Assembly: GCA_020747015.1 (NCBI GenBank)
Contig: JAGTJM010000011.1
Span: forward strand, 558,001 to 622,000
Reading direction: 5' to 3'
Source: Pyrenochaeta sp. MPI-SDFR-AT-0127
Lineage: Eukaryota > Ascomycota > Dothideomycetes > Pleosporales > Cucurbitariaceae
Length of the DNA: 64,000 nucleotides
Shown: positions 1 to 10,949 of the stretch, one piece after another
Layout: each line of letters begins with the position of its first letter
Position numbering within the stretch: position 1 is the first letter of the stretch
Notes under the pieces: generated by a model
The model's input: the letters and a program-made list of their open reading frames with translations, nothing else
What the model was told of the DNA's origin: nothing
The model's database searches: none
Program-made: the position numbers and the translations under genes

Positions 1-2383
1 CACTGAGCCAGCAAGGTTGGTTCTTCAGAACGTTCTTGCCACACGAACATGTTTTCGTTGTCAAGTAAGCACACTTTGGGCAATCCTGGTCATCTCCGTG
101 ACAACTATGGTCCAATTGCGGATGACCACAGTCCTTGGGTCGCTCACATTTGTAGCGGCACAGCGGAGGCTTCGTGCCGCAAGGTAATGGGGGTTGCAGA
201 ACGGTTCTGCCACAGTGGCAGCTGAGCTCATCGAAAATGGCATCGCGGCATGTTCCACAAGGGCCTTTGTGACAAAGCTCCTGGCAGCGATGCTCTGGAT
301 TGCCGCATTTCAGTTGACGGCCACAGCTTCTAGTACAAATGTGTTCCTATGAATCGTTAGCAGGGTTCTCACTTATAATGATCCAGCAGTGATAGCAATG
401 CAGCACTTCGCAGAGCTTTGTGTATGGGTTGACCTTTAAACCCCTTTTCAAAAATATTTACAGGGCTGAAAGATCAAGTAAAGCGTAGGGAATGGACTTA
501 CGGCTTCGAAATTCTCCACAGGTTGGCGTGGTGCCGAGTCCAGTGGTCTCGCTTTGCGCCGATTTGACTGTCGCTCCGCTGCCTTGCGCTCACCAGCGCA
601 ACAGCGATCTCCGCATTCATGGCGCCCACAATTCAGTGAGACGCGACAAACACGCATACACTGAGGAGCTTCAACATCGCCTTGATGACAGATGCTAGAA
701 GACTCTGTACGTCCACATCTACATGAGATTATTATCTTCTGCAAACAGGGTCGACACTCTCCTTGGTGACAAAGCTGTTGACACTGGTGGCCACACGCCA
801 GAGCTTGCCCACAAGGTTTATTGCAATTTGGTATGAGGTCTTCGCAGGATGTTCGTGCGGTGCTAGACATCTGATCTAGCGGAGTTTTGCCACACGGACA
901 GCGGGTGACAACGTCGGGAGATCGCGGACAATGAGGAGCTTTGGCAGCTTGTTGATGGCAGAACTTCTCGCAAATGTGCTTGCCGCAATCGAACGATCGC
1001 CCACAAACGTTGAGGCACTCAAATAAACCAGTCCAATGATCGACGATCGCTGTGCCATCGGCTGCGATGTGACATTGACTGCTCTGCTTCTCTTCTGCTT
1101 GATCGCAGCACATAATGTCTTTCCGTGACTGGCCGCAGTAACATCTTGCCGGAACGCGCACCTCGCAAGCTCCACATGGGCCATCATGGCATTGACGCGA
1201 GCAGCGATGCTTCCCACAGGGCATCAAACCCCCGCAAACTTCAGAGCAGCTCCAACCATGCTCGTAGTCGGTGTCTATACAGCGGCGAGTGACTGACCTC
1301 TTGCCGCAGAAGCAGTTTTGAGTGGGTCCCATTAAGCTGCAGGGTGGGCAAGGACCAGCGTGACAGGTGTTCCCACAAGGATGGGGGCATGATTTTGGCA
1401 GAATCCGGGGCCGAGCACAAGTTTGACCACATGAGAACGGTGGAAGCCCTGACAGCGACTTTGGATCTAGCTCCTTTTCACACCAGCAGTGGAAGTTTTT
1501 CGGTAGAACATCCTTTGGTAGATTGCATCCAGGACAGCGCCACTGTCGTGGAGGCGGCAACTCTCCGTCTTGAGTTTGTTGGCGTGCCGCTGCTGAACCT
1601 TCCTTGGTCGACCATTTCTTGATACAACCCAGGTGGAATACAGTCCAACACGTTCTGCAGGACCAAACTCCCCGTGAATGTCTTTTAACATCTTCTGTGC
1701 ATATAGCGCACTCGTAGTGACCATTGTCAATATCTTCATGTGTTCTAGTAGCGATATCGGGTGCGGATGACTTTGGGGCTTGTGGTTTCTTCTCGCGTGG
1801 AGGTCGTGATTTGCGTGGAGCAAGCGGTTGGCCTGGTTGGAACGAGGGAGCATCGGCCTGTAAGCTTGGTGTTTCCTGGGCTGAATTAGTACGTTGAACC
1901 ACTGGAGAAGTAATACAAAATTTTGCGGCCATGATTGTCATATCCACGAGCCATATCACACACCTGAGAGGCCACTGAGGCAGCATCATCATGGACGGTC
2001 AATTGTCCGCCAAATTGCCGACCTCCTGCGGCCATACGAGGGGAAAATCGTTCAACACCTCCTCTTCCAAGTCCACGGCTACGGCCACCCCTACCAGCTC
2101 GATGTGCAGTCTCTTGTACAGATTGTGACACGGCCCCAGGCACGGCGGACTCATTTAGAGCCAGAGGCCTTCCAGCATCATTGTGGCCTCCCCGTCCTCT
2201 CCCTCGCCCCCGACCACTTCGTCCACCTCTTTGGGATTGTTGCTCTACCTGCCCCTCCTCCTGTTGTTCTGACGGTGCATTGCCGTGGCCATTTCGATTA
2301 CGTGGGCGTCGTCGTCTCTGAGATCCTCTTGGTGATTCCGCTGGAACTGAGACTGCTGGCTGAGTTGTAGTAGCAGTCGACAT
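1..2383 (-). CDS. NF-X1-type zinc finger protein (FAP1/NFX1-like), 3' part beyond left edge
   Basis: Putative E3 ligase/transcriptional regulator of the NFX1 family. Best model is complement(<1..346, 502..1875, 1964..2383), with phases agreeing at both junctions. Intron 1 (1876..1963) has a perfect TACTAAT branch site; intron 2 (347..501) has donor GTAAGT. Exon 1 is a disordered, RGG/RGRG-rich leader suited to RNA binding. A RING-like Cys/His module starts near residue 196 (CAICTEDV). At least seven NFX1-type fingers follow (CGKHRCSRQCHDGPCGAC type), two of them in the last exon. The R3H domain found at the C-terminus of family members would lie outside the window. The start at 2383 (MSTATTTQ) is preferred over an in-frame upstream ATG at 2461 because the latter adds an unremarkable stretch; this choice is a judgement. 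Divergent from BIG1. Confidence 0.9.
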
Positions 2384-2892
2384 ATTGCACAAATCGATAA
2401 CCTTCGTTAAGGTCGTTGGGCTGCTGATTATATTGCGAAGGCCTTCGGGCCGATGTCTCAAAGAGAAACACCAAGTGTACAGGCTCTAGTAAATGTACGG
2501 CCTGCTTAACTAGAAAAAAAAGGAAAACGTGAGCTTGTGAGGTGCAAACGAGAAGTTAGAGTGGCGAGCAGTTATACACACTCTTGCCTCAGGAAGATGC
2601 GCGCTAGCACGTGCTTCCAGAATGAGCGGTTTGATGAGTCAAGTTGCACTCATAGCACAGCCATCCAAGCACAAGTCTACCGGGCCCTCAAGTGTTGGTG
2701 GCGCAAGCGAGCCGAGATTGGATTCGAGCATGCGGTGACTGTTCGAAATGCTGCGGAATTTCAGATCGGGAAAGCGCGTCATAGCCTCCGGCCGGCGAAT
2801 TGTCGGGTAATCAGTTGGCAGGCCCTCGTCGCAGCGTCCACTAAGCTCCAGATCGTGAACCTCCAACATCCAAAACAGCTTATCACGACAAT
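2384..2892. promoter_or_regulatory. Divergent intergenic region, NFX1-type gene / BIG1
   Basis: 509 bp between two start codons that point away from each other, so it must hold both promoters. I see no convincing gene; the short open frames here lack splice or family support. No specific operator was identified. Confidence 0.5.
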
Positions 2893-3854
2893 ATGGCAAA
2901 AACATTGGTCGGCGCCCTCGCTCTAGCAGCGCTGCCCTCGGCGCTCGCCTTTCGCAACACGTCGCCTTTCTTCCTCTTCTCCACTGCCGAGTACGCTTTA
3001 TGGAAGCGCGTCATCATGTCTCCAGGCTAATGCTCACAGGCTACTTATCGACAATACCGATACATCGATAGCCGAATCGTCCAAAGTCACCGCTGATGTT
3101 CTTGGAGCTTTGAAGGACTGCCCAACTCGCTCATATGTTATCGTTGAACAAGAAGGAGTCTCGTCCGCCGACTACGTTGACGGCCGCTCCATGCCCCAAT
3201 TGAGCCAGTACATGGGAGGCAAGCATGCAGAAGTGAAGACGACTTTCGCCGTACCAGAGACGGTTGGCCAGGTTGATGCAACAGCAATCATGGCATATCT
3301 GCAGTCCAACTGCGCTCCAAGCGACAATAACAAGAATGCTGCTATGTGGTTCAGCAGGATAATGTCACAAGCACCAGCTACGTCCAAGGCGCTCCGAACC
3401 CACCAACTTCAGTCAGACGGTAAATATTACCTCTTCCGAGCGCAACGAGTGGGTGCTAATCGTTACAGACGCTGCGCTTGATCAGCAAATCGTCAACGAG
3501 GCAAAGTCTCAGGATTACACCGTCATCTACATCACCTCTCCACAAACTGAATCACAGGCCAAGGCACAGCTTGAGCAGGAGCAATATTCATACGATATGG
3601 AAAATTCATTTGGAGGGGCCGTACAGATGGAGTTAAAGCGTGATCTCTCATCTCATATTAAACGGGCGAATGCGACACAGGGTGGCCTCTTTGAGAGGTA
3701 TCAATACTTTACTCCCGGGCTATTCATGGGCTTCGCTGCCATCATCCCGCTCTTCCTTATTCTCCTTGTCGGCATTAGGGCTCTCACTAGCCTTGAAGTG
3801 TCATACTATGCCTTTAGCAAAGAGATGGGTCCGAATGCGCAGAAGAAGCAGTAG
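2893..3854 (+). CDS. BIG1: BIG1, ER membrane protein for beta-1,6-glucan/cell wall assembly
   Basis: Type I ER membrane protein needed for normal cell-wall beta-1,6-glucan; the family is related to the V-ATPase accessory subunit Ac45. Model join(2893..2990, 3040..3419, 3469..3854) gives 287 aa with both 49-nt introns in phase; intron 2 carries a GCTAAT branch site. The N-terminus is a clear signal peptide (hydrophobic core ending ALA at residue 20, then FRNTSPFFLFS). A single membrane segment lies near the C-terminus (MGFAAIIPLFLILLVGIRAL), followed by a short cytosolic tail with the lysines typical of ER retention (QKKQ). The luminal part contains the conserved VIYITSP stretch. The start was chosen because it begins the signal peptide. 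Confidence 0.93.
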
Positions 3855-4575
3855 GCACGACGAGTTGGGTTTGTCTCGTGGATTGTACGAATATATCAAT
3901 GTGCCAGTGTGGATTTCAAAGGTTTTGTAAGCGCATAGGCATACGGCGTTTGTAGGGCAAGTAGGTTCTAGTGGAATTCGACATGTTATTGTCTCGTCAG
4001 AACATGGATCTTGTGCTGTTTTCATGTCAACAATTGCTGCTCGTGCCTTCATGAAAATGTAAGCCATCCATGCCAGGTATTAGACTGCTTTTCAGAACGG
4101 ACCCCCATAGCATCCGCCAGTAATGCCAAGAAGTCTGCCTAATGGCAGGCTTGCACTTGCTTAATATAGTCTGTTCTGTACAAATTCTGATTCATAAATG
4201 CTCTCGATGCACTGTTAAGACACTTATGACATGATTCGTTCGGCTTAACGACGATTCTGGTATGCATGGTCGGTTCCCCAACTTATGCCGAACGCCTCAC
4301 GATAACCGGGCTTCCATTCTCTGTCGACGCAATCATAACCCGAGCAACTGGTACGATGTTACCTGCATCCATGTTTAAGCCAGTCCGATCCTAGAACGAT
4401 ATCGGTACGCTTGTGGAGCAGATGTCTTCGATGACCTCGACACTCAGCTATTCCGGGTCGTCCCCTCAACGCAAATCCTGTCACTTTCCCCGATGGACAG
4501 TTGATCTCTTGCACTTCTCGCAGTAGCATTCTGGCGCTCTTGGTATCAGAAAAGTATACCTAAAAAAAAATCATA
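3855..4575. other. Intergenic, BIG1 3' side / monooxygenase promoter
   Basis: About 720 bp with no supportable gene. It should contain the BIG1 terminator region and the promoter of the downstream monooxygenase. An A-rich run lies directly before the monooxygenase ATG, a common fungal leader feature. Confidence 0.4.
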
Positions 4576-5871
4576 ATGGGAACGACGAAAGCGATAGATA
4601 TCATCATCCTAGGGGGCGGAATAGCCGGCCTAACAACAGCCTTGTCCCTGACAAAGTTCGCACCACCGTCACATCCACTTCCAAACATCACACTCTATGA
4701 GATTCGACCAGAGCCAGCAACCATTGGTGGCGCAGTCAACTTGACGCCTAATGCCCTACGACTGCTATTCCATCTTGGCGCATTGAATGAGATCCGAGCC
4801 CAGAAATATGGCAAAGAATGTCTAGCAGTCGAAGTGTTCGACCTCTACACCAACCAGAAAATCGCAGAGAGCAGTTTCCGTGGAACCAAAGGCAATGGAT
4901 TGGGTGACCCGGCCTTTACTGCCCTAAGGATAACGAGGGGCGATGCGTTGAAAGGAGTTCTGGCTGCAATTGAGAAGCACCCGAACATCCAGCTGGTCTG
5001 TGGTAAGAAGACGGTCGATATCAGAGAGAACAGTGATGGCGTGACGATCAAGTTCGAAGATGGAGAAACTCATAAGGGAGATATATTGATTGGTTGTGAT
5101 GGCATACACTCCTTCACGCGCTTGAGGCACGTTGAACCGGAGAGAAAGAGTGTGTACTCTGGTATCTGCAACGCATTCGGATTCGCGAAGAGAAGAAGAC
5201 TAGAAACAGGCGAGTTCGAGGCAACGCATTTCGAAACTACTGGCATGAACTTTGGCCGCCGCGGAATCCTTTTGACCTCCTTTCACAACCAAGTCAAAGA
5301 CTCCATATATGTGGGCGCGCTCATGCAAGTTCCTGAGATTGCAGATAGAAATGGCTGGAAAGCGGCAGGTGCCGATGCTTCCAAGACGCGTCAAGAGATG
5401 CTAGAGCGCTACAACGGCGCTGCGAATCCATTAATAACGCATTTAATTGAAGATGCTGAGGATCTATTCCTATGGCCAGTGTTCACGTTAAGCAAAGGAG
5501 GGAAATGGGCGACGGATCGCGTTATGCTGATTGGAGACTCAGCACATGCAATGCCACCGCAGGGTGAGAGCACGGGAATTGTGTTTGAAGATGGGGTGCT
5601 GTTTGCGAGATGTTTGGCGAAGTGGATGGAGACTAGGAGGGAGGCAAAAGTCCCAGTCAAGGAGGCATTTGACGCGTATGAAAAGTTGAGAAGGGCGCGC
5701 ATCGATACTGCGTTTGATGAAAGCCAGAGTGTTGTGAAGACAGTGCAGGATACACCGTGGCTGGGATACAAGATCAAGATGAATGTTGTACCATGGTATT
5801 TGTGGTGGACAAGAGCATACCGGGAGAAGCACTTCGTAGAAGATGTCACAACGTGTGAATTGGGATACTGA
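4576..5871 (+). CDS. FAD-dependent monooxygenase (salicylate hydroxylase-like)
   Basis: Intronless 431-aa class A flavoprotein monooxygenase, expected to hydroxylate an aromatic or polyketide-like substrate with NAD(P)H and O2. Three family motifs are visible: the N-terminal Rossmann fold (ILGGGIAGL, residues ~11-19), the central DG motif (ILIGCDGIHS, ~165-175) and the GD motif (MLIGDSAHAMPPQGES, ~315-330) that binds FAD ribityl. Length fits the salicylate 1-monooxygenase/6-hydroxynicotinate type. There is no signal peptide and only weak C-terminal hydrophobicity, so it is probably soluble. No biosynthetic core enzyme lies nearby, so a role in a gene cluster is not supported; substrate is unknown. 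Convergent with the lactate dehydrogenase. Confidence 0.9.
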   Translation: MGTTKAIDIIILGGGIAGLTTALSLTKFAPPSHPLPNITLYEIRPEPATIGGAVNLTPNALRLLFHLGALNEIRAQKYGKECLAVEVFDLYTNQKIAESSFRGTKGNGLGDPAFTALRITRGDALKGVLAAIEKHPNIQLVCGKKTVDIRENSDGVTIKFEDGETHKGDILIGCDGIHSFTRLRHVEPERKSVYSGICNAFGFAKRRRLETGEFEATHFETTGMNFGRRGILLTSFHNQVKDSIYVGALMQVPEIADRNGWKAAGADASKTRQEMLERYNGAANPLITHLIEDAEDLFLWPVFTLSKGGKWATDRVMLIGDSAHAMPPQGESTGIVFEDGVLFARCLAKWMETRREAKVPVKEAFDAYEKLRRARIDTAFDESQSVVKTVQDTPWLGYKIKMNVVPWYLWWTRAYREKHFVEDVTTCELGY

Positions 5872-6025
5872 GAATGTGGGCTGCAGGATCGTTGACGCTA
5901 GTGGTATATGGATTGCTCCAATGAATGTTCATTCCGCATTTAGAGAAGACTCAATCTTGATTCAATTTCTTTCCAATCCGTTTCTGTAGTCGTGGGGATC
6001 TTAGTAGATTTTCCGACCTACACTC

Positions 6026-7122
6026 CTATGCGCCTCTGTCATTCTGTAACGCCCTCTCCAACTCCTTATCAGCGCTCAGCTCCTTCTCAGCACTTTCTAT
6101 GACCGCCCTTAGTCCTTTTGCACAGCTTTCCAATTCCGCCTTCTCCGTCTCATCCAGTTGAATTGGCATCGGCTTCACGATGCCTTTTCTACCCACCACA
6201 GCTGGCATCGACAAACAGCAGCCCAGTTCAGGTTGGTAAAATGACAATGGCCGCACACTCCTCGAGTCAAATAAAATGTACTTGCAAATACCGGCAGCGA
6301 TGCCTCCAATGCCGTAGGAAGTGCAACCTTTTGCAGCTATGATAGCACCAGCTGCTCCTCGTGTGTGAGTGGAGACCTCAGATTTGAAAGAGTCAGTCAG
6401 TTGGTCTGGCATAGCGAGGGAAAGGGGCGTGGTGCCAATTGTTGCACTGGACCAGGCAATCTGCATATTATCAGTGTTAACTCATTATCAATCAAATGTC
6501 ATATTTGCACATACAAACTGGCTATCGCCATGCTCTCCTAGCACATATGCATCAATACTATTCGGCGCAACCTCCGCCTTCTGGGCAAGAACTCCTCTCA
6601 AACGTGCAGAATCCAGACTCGTTCCAGTACCCAGGACTTGTGACTCCGGCAAACCAGATAGCTTGCGAGCAAAGTAAGTCAGGATATCAACGGGGTTAGC
6701 AACAAGGAGCAAGATCGTATGGGGCGAGATGGGCGCCATGGAGTCGAAGATGGAGGATAGGATATGGAGATTGCGACTGAGGAGCGAGAGACGGGTTTCG
6801 CCTGCTCCTTCATTAGTTTCACTTGTGAGGTGCTCTGAAGGGAGTTCGATGTACCAATCTTCTGCTTAGCACCAGCTGTGATAACGACAATATCGGCCTG
6901 TCCTGCATCTTTGTGCGTCCCAGCACGAACTTTCACGCCTGATCCGCCACGATATGTTGCGTCACTCAGATCTCTTACCTGTGCCTCCAATAGCTCTTTC
7001 TTCAGATCAACCAGGATAACCTCACTGCATATGGGTTGAAGGATGAGTGTGTAGGCAAGAGTTGACCCGACATCGCCGCAGCCGAGGATGGCAATACTGG
7101 TTGTGAGTTTAGGTTGTGCCAT
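6026..7122 (-). CDS. L-lactate dehydrogenase (NAD-dependent)
   Basis: Interconverts pyruvate and L-lactate with NAD. Model complement(join(6026..6460, 6515..6801, 6855..7122)) encodes 329 aa; introns of 54 and 53 nt close in phase. Seen in order: Rossmann motif GCGDVGS, the substrate-specificity loop AGAKQKIGETR where Gln at the discriminating position favours lactate over malate dehydrogenase, substrate-binding Arg in LDSARLR, and catalytic His in GEHGDSQ. No mitochondrial presequence, so likely cytosolic. The start MAQPKL at 7122 is the only in-frame ATG close to the Rossmann fold. LDH is scattered in ascomycetes, in contrast to universal malate dehydrogenase. Oxaloacetate or other 2-hydroxyacids remain possible substrates. 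Confidence 0.92.
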
Positions 7123-7792
7123 GTTGTTCTCCAAGTTGGTTGGTGCAGATCAACGAATATAGTTGGTGCAAAGGGAGATCGCGATTTCAGCTTGGAGCTG
7201 CAAATGCAGGGCAAGGTGGTTTGCCTGACTTGGCGGGGTGAGGTGCAGGGAATCAGAAAGAGGGGCAAAGACGGTTTGACAATATTGGAATGTTCAGCCT
7301 TCGACCTTTATATCAACAATTTGACGCGTTACATAAGAGCGCAGGTGAAGGTACAAGTTGGCCAGCGTCGCCAAGGACTGGGCTTCTTGAAAGTGGTGTG
7401 ATACCCGGGTGGACCCTAGATTCACGCTCCGCCACGGTAACACTGTCCACACAAATATGAAATTTATCATATCCTATTGTCATGTGCCTTGAAATATTTC
7501 AGTGGCAGTATTTCAGTGGCGTTGGAGAATACAATGGACCGAATTCGCGCCGCAGATCGGTCGACATCATGGTGTGAGATCCCACTTGGTCGGAAATGCG
7601 GCTGTTTAGGTCTCCGTGGTTGAAATGTATGTTCAGTAGACGGAATGCATTTGCCGAGTTGATGAACTATTTGAGGCGTAGTAAGCTACGTGTAGTGGCC
7701 TGCCATTACGATAGCTTCTTTGCTAGGTAGACTTTTAGTAACGTATTCTGGCAATGGCCGTCTATTCAACAAATCAATTGAAAGCATCTGCT
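7123..7792. other. Intergenic, LDH promoter / dipeptidase 3' side
   Basis: 670 bp; promoter of LDH and 3' region of the dipeptidase, both on the minus strand. A short direct repeat of tatttcagtggc occurs twice around 7495-7525. No gene supported. Confidence 0.4.
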
Positions 7793-9297
7793 TCAAGCCC
7801 ACTGGTTTTGAACATCATCTTCCAGGGGGAGAGTTGTCTGCTGCAGCTCCTTTGCAACCTTATCTGCCTCCTTCCAGACTCTCAGAAGATTTCCTCCCGC
7901 AATCTTGGCAGCATCCTCATCACTGATGTTCTGCCTCAGCAGCTCAGCAATGAGATCTGGGAACTTCGACACATCCTCCAATCCCTTCGGCGTATCTTCA
8001 ATACCATCGTAGTCGGTACCTATGCCGACGTGATCATAGCCAATAAGCTCTCCAATGTGTACTATGTGGCGCACAACTTGTTGCAGTGTGTTGTTTGCAG
8101 GAATATATTCAGGGAATTCCTGGGGTGTTTTGCCAGGGACACAAGAGATGAAGTCTGGGTTGAAGTTCACCATGACGATAGAGTTACGTTGTTTGACAAG
8201 TTGGAGAATATCGTCTGGCACATTACGGGGATGCGGGCATATTGCGTGGGCGGAGCTGTGACTGAAGATCGGTGGGGCGAGACTCCCGGTCCAGTTTCTA
8301 TCGCTATTATCGCCTTCACCAACGAGGACATCTCTCATTGTGTCTTGACTGACGTGAGCTAGATCGACCAACATTCCCAGTCGGTTCATTTCCTTGATAA
8401 GGTCACGGCCGGCCGGACTGAGCCCTTTCCAGAATGGAGTTGCGATCCGCGCCTTGAAGTCAGAGTCAGTCTCGATGGCAGCATCGGCGTACTTGTTATG
8501 GCAATTCCACGTGAGGGTAGCATATCGAACACCAAGCTGGTGGTAGAGACGTAGAGTAGAGATTGAGTTTCCAATCTGGTGGAGACCTTCAATTGCTGCC
8601 GGAGCTATGAAGCCACCATGCTTGAAAACTTCTTTAGCTTCAGCACTGTCTCTAGGCGGACTGAAGTATTTTGGGTAGCTGCGACCAAGGCGATTGAAAA
8701 GGTCTAGCTGGCCAAAAGTGGACTTGACAACTACGAGAATTAGCATTTATGTTCCTTTGTCCTGACTACTAAACTTACTGTCACTATATCTATCATCTTC
8801 AAAGTTAGTACCGTCACCCAGCGGACACGGCCAGAATGCAGACCAGAAAGCACCACCTTGCAGACCCTTTTCTAAGCGTGGAATATCGGTATGCTGTTTG
8901 AGCCCACCGTGCTTGAATTTTTCCGCAAAGTCATTGCCAGAGTTATTGTAGATATGATTTCGATAATTTCCTCTGATAAATATCATCAGGTCGTTGTGAC
9001 CATCTTTCGGGTGTCAGCATGATAACAACGGAGTCTTGCCTGAAGATGCTGACCAATGAGCGGATTATCTTTCAGAATTTTTACTGCTCGCTCTTCAACT
9101 GTCAGTGACCCTGTACAGCTATGCTTCTGCACAGTAAAAGGTATTCCAAGTTCTGAAAACCATACGGCCGCAAAGAAGATGAAGATGACTGCATAGAAGA
9201 CATAGTTATCAGCATCAAACAGAGGCCGCCGCTGACGCTTTTGGCGTTGTTCCACACCAAGCGACTCCTTCAAGTAAAGTTCTTCGTTTTTGCTCAT
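7793..9297 (-). CDS. Membrane dipeptidase (renal dipeptidase family, peptidase M19)
   Basis: Zinc metallopeptidase that cleaves dipeptides. Model complement(join(7793..8730, 8779..9003, 9054..9297)) gives 468 aa, with introns of 48 and 50 nt and a TGCTAAT branch in the second. The N-terminus is cytosolic and basic, followed by one membrane segment (residues ~31-52, VFYAVIFIFFAAVWF), so a type II membrane protein is likely. The HxD zinc motif is IDGHND (His84, Asp86), reconstructed exactly across intron 1. Further family marks are DLAHVS, SHSSA (zinc His) and the late GIGTDYDGI. Related enzymes also occur in thiol-toxin (gliotoxin-type) clusters, but no cluster is present here. Divergent from ILM1 across 209 bp. 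Confidence 0.93.
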
Positions 9298-9506
9298 AAT
9301 TGGTCAAACCTTGATGAGGTCTGTTCGAGGTACGGTTAAGGTTGAGGCATCCAGATATGAGGTGATTTGTCTTGGCAGAGGCTGCGGAGTTAACAGTCAA
9401 CTCCGCATTGACACTAGACATTAACATCAACATTTTGGTGTCTCGGTGATTGGAACTCACTTTAACGATCTAGAATACCTCTTTTGTGACAGGATCAACC
9501 GCAATT

Positions 9507-10136
9507 ATGGGGCTCATATCAGCAAACGCAATGATACGCAGCTTATCGTTGTTCCACATCACACTCGCCGGGCTTCTCCTCAAAAATCCTGCTATGGTAT
9601 CAGATCAAGGGGTCGTGCTGCTCCTGGGCGCGTCTATGCAACTTGTAAGTCCAACCTCTAGCTAACTTTCGGTGTGCAACATCTGATTTGTGTAGCCCAC
9701 ACCGCGCGATTTCAACAAACCCTCCGCAGCAACAGCCTTCATTGCAGTCCTCTTCGCTTTCATCGGCCTTTCCGACCTCACCGCGCTCTCCCTCTCCGAT
9801 GAACTTTCTATGGAATTTTGGGGCTCGCAGGCCCCTGTTCGCCTCACATTTCTCTTCGTATTGACTGGCTACACGTACATGTTCAAGGAAGGCGGCATGT
9901 TTGCACCGAGGGGGGTGGACTACAGGTTGAGCCCCGGGGCTGGCTTGAACAACAGCATTGTTTTTACTTGGGGTTTTTTGGAACTCGCTGCTTGGTTTTG
10001 GGTAGGTCTCGTGTGACAAAGGATTATTTGTTGCCAAAGCTAATGTGTCTAGGTGTTCGTAACGCTACGTGAAGAGCGTCGGGAGAAGGCAAGACAGATT
10101 GTCGAGAAGCGCAAAGCGGAAGCCGCTAGACTCTAG
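9507..10136 (+). CDS. ILM1: ILM1 family membrane protein (increased loss of mitochondrial DNA 1)
   Basis: Small ER/membrane protein whose yeast homologue affects mitochondrial DNA maintenance; molecular activity unknown. Model join(9507..9644, 9696..10001, 10053..10136), 175 aa, with two 50-51 nt introns in phase 0; intron 2 contains GCTAAT. Four hydrophobic segments are visible: SLSLFHITLAGLLL, AATAFIAVLFAFIGLSDL, VRLTFLFVLTGYTYMF and IVFTWGFLELAAWFWVFV. The C-terminal tail is short, basic and helical (EERREKARQIVEKRKAEAARL), typical of this family. Confidence 0.9.
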
Positions 10137-10949
10137 ACTCTAGACCTAACATCTAGCCTTTGAGGGCAGAACACAGCAGGGGGCTATAGGAAGCACATAT
10201 GCAAAGCAAAATAAGAGCTATTAGACAGACACGTAGGGTGGAGTTACTGTCTCGTTACTGGATAGGATAGGTCTGCTGGACAAAGTCCGGTCTTTCACTC
10301 ATGAGCAGGTATGATTCTTTGGTTTAAGTAACAAGCGAGGTGTTCCTGTTAACATAATGGCCAGAGACCAGAAGGCGACCGAGAAGGCCGAGGTTGTGGC
10401 AGTCATCAAGGAAGGAAAACCAGGGAATCTTGTGCTTCATAAGGGATGTCCAATCACCGTTGTAAGAACGGTATAGACAATATGGTCATTGCTTTGATCC
10501 GTCGACAAATGAGTACTACCATGTGATTGTTCTGTCTTTTTAGGGCTGCTTACTACGAACTTTTCATATCTTAAACAAATGTTACACTCGGGACTTGTCC
10601 CGGCATGGTATCTCTGTCTCGGCTCGGAGTCTTTACAGTTTGATGCTTGATCCCAACCTCAGCCACATTACCAAGTGATGCTCATTGCTTTTATCTGATT
10701 GAGTTTGATCTTGTGCGGAGAAGTCGGCAAGGCCAGAGATGAATGTTCTCGAGCTTACGGGCATTCAAAACAGAACAAATGAAGATGTCGTGGAAATCTT
10801 TCATGTAAGAATGTGTTATTAAACCCTCCACATAGACGTGATGCCACACGTCGATGTTCTCTCTAACGCTAGAAGCAAACCGAAACCCAACACCAAAGGA
10901 AATTCGTAACCAATGCAAAGGTCTAGTGTCTAAATCAGGACCTTAGGCC
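10137..10949. other. Intergenic between ILM1 and dehydratase 3' ends
   Basis: About 810 bp between two converging genes. It contains one possible small two-exon gene (10357..10678, listed separately); otherwise nothing supportable. Confidence 0.35.
10357..10678 (+). CDS. Possible small two-exon protein (79 aa), unrecognised
   Basis: Candidate only. Exon 1 (10357..10461) reads MARDQKATEKAEVVAVIKEG and on to ITV, with a charged, coding-like composition; it ends at donor GTAAGA. A T-rich acceptor TTTTTAG at 10543 leads to an in-phase exon 2 (10544..10678) ending in a stop. The 82-nt intron has the right size, but I see no strong branch site and do not recognise the protein. It may equally be transcribed noncoding sequence. 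Confidence 0.25.

Noticed and set aside
1894..2370. 158-codon plus-strand frame opposite the NFX1-type exon 1
   Set aside because: Antisense to the RGG-rich coding exon; no independent support.
4576..9297. Secondary-metabolite cluster around the FAD monooxygenase and dipeptidase
   Set aside because: Both families occur in such clusters, but no polyketide synthase, NRPS, terpene synthase, methyltransferase or pathway transporter is nearby; neighbours are housekeeping genes.
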